Assembly (NCBI GenBank): GCA_035048485.1
Contig: CM068592.1
Coordinates: 42,006,045-42,070,044 of the forward strand
DNA from: Pteria penguin
Lineage: Eukaryota > Mollusca > Bivalvia > Pterioida > Pteriidae
Length of the DNA stretch: 64,000 nt
Direction: 5' to 3'
Below are positions 59,663 to 64,000 of the stretch, piece by piece. Under the pieces are notes generated by a model that saw only the letters and a program-made list of their open reading frames with translations, did no database searches and was not told where the DNA came from. Position numbers and translations under genes: made by a program. Position 1 is the first letter of the stretch; every line of letters starts with the position of its first letter.

Positions 59663-62600
59663 AAGAAATAGGAAAATAAAATAAAACATACAATGTAGTA
59701 CATACTATCGAAATAATGAATATGTAGAACAAAGTCATGTATTTCATATGCAATTAATCATAAGGTTAAAGTTTCAAACAAATACATGTAGATAAATGTT
59801 ACAAGGTAAAACTTTATTGATTTCAAACAGGAAGTATGACCCACCACAGCTGTGGGTAAGGTTCAAACTGTAGTGGATTTGGTTGAAATTGAGGATGAAG
59901 CCCCTACATCAAATATTTTTTAAAAACACATGTAACTTTTTTCAAAGGTAAATAGGGCAAATTTTGAAAAACGACAAAGAAACAAGTAAAAACAAATAGA
60001 TCTAATATACATGTAATGATACATTATGCAATGAGATACTAGGCAAAATGACTGGAGGCTTATACTATCACAACCAACAGGTAAAATGTGTACAACAATT
60101 AACTGTAAAACTTGTATGAATTAGGGATGATATAAAAAGAATAAACTCATAAAATAGTATCAATCATATCTGAGAATATTTGTCCAGCACTAATATAACA
60201 ACCCGTAAAATGTCAGTATTTCTGAGGACTAAAATCATGAGTATTAATATAAGGATAAATGTACATGTATATTGAAGGTGACTAGAAATTTAATAGTGAA
60301 CAAATTATAACAAATATGAAAGGAGTCAAATGACTAGAAGCTACCGGTTTATCGCTATGTGCATTACAACTAACAAATAAAATGTAAATAATTAACTTAT
60401 TAAGTATTTAACACTTGCAATGTAAGAGAACATATTCTCAACATTCATAGATTAAAAAAAATTCCGTGTTCTGAAGAACAAAATTGTTTGTGGCACTTCA
60501 AAGGCATTACCCAGTACCATGTTTTACCAAATATAAACCTGGATGATCAGTACACTGTAACTGATATTTACTTTGATCAGTGCCCTCTTGCATATTATTA
60601 CATGCTTACCAACAAAATTAAAACAAGAGACACCGCTATAGACAGTATGGCAGAAAGCAAAGCATATAGCATGAGTTTATAAAGAAATGTAAGAGTGATC
60701 TTTTCCAAAAACAGTTAATTTTCCCAATAATTTGCTTCAACCACAAACTTTAAACCAAATGTTGACGGACATTGCCAATATAAAGACCCCAAGTGGGCCT
60801 ATATCGCTCATCTGAGTACCTAGATGATCAGTCATGCATGAAGGAAGAATTCATTTATTTTTGCATTACTGTGACTAAGTCAACACAAATGTTGAAAATG
60901 TCAAATTTTATTTCAGACTAGAAGAAAAAACTACATTTTTTTGCACATCCATTCAGGTGATGTTGATACTAAGCATTTGCTTTGTCTCTGCAATATGTCA
61001 TTCAGGGCAACAAGTTATTCATTTTCTTTAGGTGGGGCCTTTTGTTGACTGATTTCAAAGAAATGAAAATAAATTTTTTGACCACAGCAATTCATGTGGT
61101 ATAACAGCAGAAGTGAAAAATGAAATTGAATTGTTCCTAAATTATGATCACAATAGTCCATAAGAAATCATCATTATCAATTAACTAGGAAATATGACAC
61201 TTTTCTGCATTGAAATCTCCAAGACCAAAAAATTCCAAAATTTGATATCGGAAGGGAACCAAAATGACAATACGTCTTCACTCATCCCTCTAGATCATTT
61301 CTATGCATTTCTGTTTGTCTCTGTATACAGCCAATATGAAAAAGAATATTGTTAAAGAAGGGAACTATTTTGTGACCTATTTTTGGAAGTCTTAAACTTA
61401 AAATTGCCTAATTTCGTATGTTGAGTGTTGAGAAACATCTAAAAACTTATTTAGATGTGTAAAGAAATGAAAACAAATTTTTTGACCACAGTTGGATTTG
61501 AACTGCTACTCTCCATATTTCAATCACCAAGTGGTACATGTACCATTGTGAGACCTACTTTTTAGACATGGTGGCATTATCTGTTAACCAATTTGGATGA
61601 AATTTACCAAATTGATAGAGGACCCTTAGTACTTCATGTATTCCATGTTTCATTAAAATATTTTATGTAGTTTTGTAGAAAAAGTTGAAAATGTGAAAAA
61701 TGGCCACCCCACCCCCCCCCCTTTTTTGGGAAGTCTTAAAATATTCATAAAAAATCCAAAAATTGAGATAATGACAAAATTCTTTCACAATAATATTCCT
61801 TACCACAATTATGATCAAAATAGTCATTAAGAAATCATCAATATCAATTAATTTAAAAACATGACACTTTTCTGCAAAAAAAAGTGTTTCGTTTTTACCC
61901 CAGTATTGTTCTTTATACATCTCAAAAGTCCTCCACAGGGAAGTAGTGTATAATCAAAAACAATAATTAACTCTATATTCACAAATGCTCAAATGTGAAC
62001 AAGATAAAAAGTACAAAGAATATTTCCAAAAAATATTTCTAGCTAGGTGCAAACAAATTGTAATTCATGGATAAAATATTATGGAGATGTTTAACCTTTT
62101 TAAAGATAAACAAATACAATATAATGATCGAACAAAGAATGTTAATATTATATATGCATAACTACTTCGAATTCAAGGCAGGATCATGACATAAGAATAA
62201 GTAGATCAAGAAGTGGACGGTAAGTTTGAAATCTACGTAAGAAAGATATATACTCTTTGAATTTTGAATGATGAACAAAAATACATGAATACATCATTAA
62301 TGAAAAGATTGAAAAAGAAAGACGTGTTTGTGAAACACAAATGCCCTTGGTGGCACTAAAGTGCAAATAAGGTAAATTTTGAAATATAGGTCAAAAGTCA
62401 TGGTGTCAAGGTCATTGATCCTGGTGTTATTTGAAAGGGTTTCATTATTTGAGTATGAATGCCAAATATGAAGTCTCTATGTCAAATGGTGCAAAATTTA
62501 TTGCATTTTTAGTTTAAAAGTCAAGGTCACAAACCTTGGTCTCATTTGAATGGGTTTCATTAGTTAAATATGCATGTCAAATATGAAGTCTCTATGGCAA

Positions 62601-63324
62601 ATAGTATTAACTTTATTGTATTTTGTGAAAAGCAGGACACAATTACGGACGGACAATCCAAACACTATGTGCCCCCCCGGACCATTCAGACCGGTGGCAT
62701 AAAAATTAGAAATGGACAAATGAGAACAGGGTACATTGATATAAAGGTTTGTTTCTAAAGTTTATTACTGATCCAAACTGTCAAAAATTACAATTTTGAT
62801 GATTTACTGGTTTAAAAGTTTAAGCAGATTTCAGTTTCTAAAGGTATTAAAACCTCAAAATTTGACATTTAAGCATTCAAAGTTTACAATTAATAATGAG
62901 TTAAAACCATGTCAAAGTACTGAGAATTTGATTGTACATATTATGTGGTGTTTCTTTTTATTGTTAATCATGAATGTAGTATTATCCACTTATGACGATT
63001 TATGACATGAAATTTCACATTGATCATGAATTTTCATAAAATATTTCATTTGATACATGTTGGTATGAAAACAAACTGTTCAAAACTCAGATTATATAAA
63101 AAAAAAACTAGTTCAAACTCACTCACTAAAAATGCATTCAAGGCTAATACAGTTTGAACTAAATGCTGTCTTTACATACCAGTCAATTAATTCTCTGTCA
63201 TTAAACACTATAAAAAATTTACAAAATTTTAATACCCATTAGGAATTAACTTAGTCATCACAAAATAGATGATTGAATGCTCAATTGTCAAATTTGAAAT
63301 TTACTATTTATCTTGAACCAAAAC
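59663..63324. other. AT-rich region with old interspersed repeats
   Basis: At about 60790 aagtgggcctatatcgctca matches the end of the 19.1-kb repeat, inverted. Two segments share gaaatgaaaa-aaattttttgaccaca (61060 and 61464), and a segment with gtcattaagaaatcatcaat (61825) repeats one at 61156, so a duplicated old repeat is likely. 62400-62700 has the tcaaggtcac / atatgaagtctctatg / ggacggacaatcc pattern I recall from bivalve interspersed repeats. No gene is recognised. Confidence 0.45.
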
Positions 63325-63639
63325 TCATTCATTGCCAGGTTTGATTTTAGAGGGCTTTGGCCTGGATGATTGAATTTCACCAAGCACTTTCTTCATCATT
63401 TGCTGCTTTGATCTACTGGATTGTGTCCTCTCAAACTTACTATCCAGTTCGTTCATGATCTTCTTGTAATCAGAAGACCTCCAAGGAAGAGGTTTAACTC
63501 TGAGGAATGTTTCATCCTCAAAATTAACCTCTTCCTCAGAGGACATATACATTATGTCCATAGTATCTTCTACTTTTTTTCTCTTTTCCACATCCCACCC
63601 ACTTATTTTGCCTATCATTGCTTTTCTCCAGGCTAATTT
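63325..63639 (-). CDS. terminal exon of an unnamed gene (104 codons), 5' part outside the window
   Basis: On the - strand an acceptor (ttatgtatttcag) precedes KLAWRKAMIGKISGWDVEKR, and the frame runs to a TGA at 63325-63327. The product part is hydrophilic. It has a basic start, an acidic MSSEEEVNFEDE patch, a VKPLPWRSSDYKKIM motif, a charged helical segment (NELDSKFERTQSSRSKQQ) and a tail SSRPKPSKIKPGNE. I recall similar acidic patch plus PLPWRS plus basic tail proteins as an expanded, uncharacterised family in molluscs and cnidarians, perhaps linked to a transposon; this is from memory and unproven. The open frame continues upstream to 63828, but that part is AT-rich, hydrophobic and precedes a good acceptor, so I leave it out. 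The function is unknown. Confidence 0.6.
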   Translation of the reverse strand, partial: KLAWRKAMIGKISGWDVEKRKKVEDTMDIMYMSSEEEVNFEDETFLRVKPLPWRSSDYKKIMNELDSKFERTQSSRSKQQMMKKVLGEIQSSRPKPSKIKPGNE

Positions 63640-64000
63640 CTGAAATACATAATTTATATAAATATGTACTATTATAACACAAAGTTCATAAAACCTAATC
63701 CTGCTATACAAAAGCATTTTGTTTTGCCCATTTTTTCCTTGTAATTCTTTTGCTGCACAGAGGCAAAGCATCTGGAGATGGCAGCTTATAAGAAAAAAAA
63801 TTCTGATTTTATTTCTTAAAATTGTCAAATTATTTTAATGACACTATCATATTACCGGTAGTTGTTTTTAATTCTAATGATATCAGAGCTCGAAATGTGC
63901 AGTTATCCAGGCATCAAAATCAACTCAAAACTAGTTAAGGCAACCTAAAATTTCAGCAAATATAATGGAAGTTGTCCTAATTTCCTTTAAACTGACAAAC
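63640..64000. other. probable intron of the right-hand gene
   Basis: AT-rich sequence upstream of the terminal exon. No further exon is recognised before the window edge. Confidence 0.4.

Noticed and set aside
63640..63828. N-terminal extension of the right-hand exon on the - strand
   Set aside because: The sequence is AT-rich and hydrophobic and is separated from the conserved-looking part by a good splice acceptor (tatgtatttcag), so intron is more likely.

Overview
This looks like a stretch of animal nuclear DNA, most likely from a marine mollusc and probably a bivalve. The grounds are AT-rich, gene-poor sequence, spliced exons with GT/AG borders, tRNA-headed SINEs and other interspersed repeats of a kind I recall from bivalve genomes, and heavy minisatellite content. 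Nothing bacterial or phage-like is present. The species call is inference from memory of repeat families.

Genes. Only two genes are supported. On the + strand, three phase-0 exons (14253-14453, 33873-33938, 36435-36713) join into a predicted 181-residue C3HC4 RING-finger protein, probably an E3 ubiquitin ligase. Its first intron is 19.4 kb and is packed with tandem arrays and mobile elements. On the - strand, 63325-63639 is the terminal exon of a gene whose 5' part lies beyond the right edge. Two retroelement reverse-transcriptase relics are also present, at 2.4-4.8 kb and 50.9-51.5 kb, both on the - strand.

Tandem repeats dominate. I count more than 20 separate minisatellite arrays, about 20 kb or nearly a third of the window. 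Unit lengths are about 21, 45, 23, 43, 31, 26, 32, 41, 44/45, 21, 55, 50, 75, 30, 47, 120, 51-53, 66, 33-39, 105 (5x21), 57/58 and 75 bp. The units are mostly unrelated, although the 45-bp unit at 5.1 kb is a piece of the local SINE and the 66-bp and 33-39-bp arrays at 47-50 kb look related. Several arrays have higher-order structure. Nearly all the long ORFs here are by-products of arrays whose unit is a multiple of 3 bp, or whose three frames all stay open.

Mobile elements. A tRNA-headed SINE family has eight copies (4.8, 17.8, 26.5, 28.0, 35.9, 53.2, 57.4 and 59.5 kb), with two head types on one body. A second SINE lies at 38.9 kb and has a decayed relative at 28.4 kb. DNA-transposon-like elements with clear ends are a 734-bp long-TIR element with a 9-bp target duplication (39808-40541, Mutator-like), a 605-bp element (57346-57950) carrying a nested SINE, a 151-bp palindromic MITE (20177-20327) with a half copy at 10568, and a 153-bp MITE (16868-17020). 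At least five insertions sit inside tandem arrays, several with target duplications made of array sequence, which orders the events.

Layout: 0-9 kb arrays, decayed LINE and SINE; 10.5-12.3 kb 31-bp array; 14.25-36.7 kb RING gene with its repeat-filled introns; 38.9-43 kb SINE, Mutator-like element and arrays; 47.5-50.4 kb 66-bp array; 50.9-51.5 kb RT relic; 53.2-59.2 kb 105-, 57/58- and 75-bp arrays; 59.2-63.3 kb AT-rich sequence with old repeats; 63.3-63.6 kb terminal exon of the right-hand gene.
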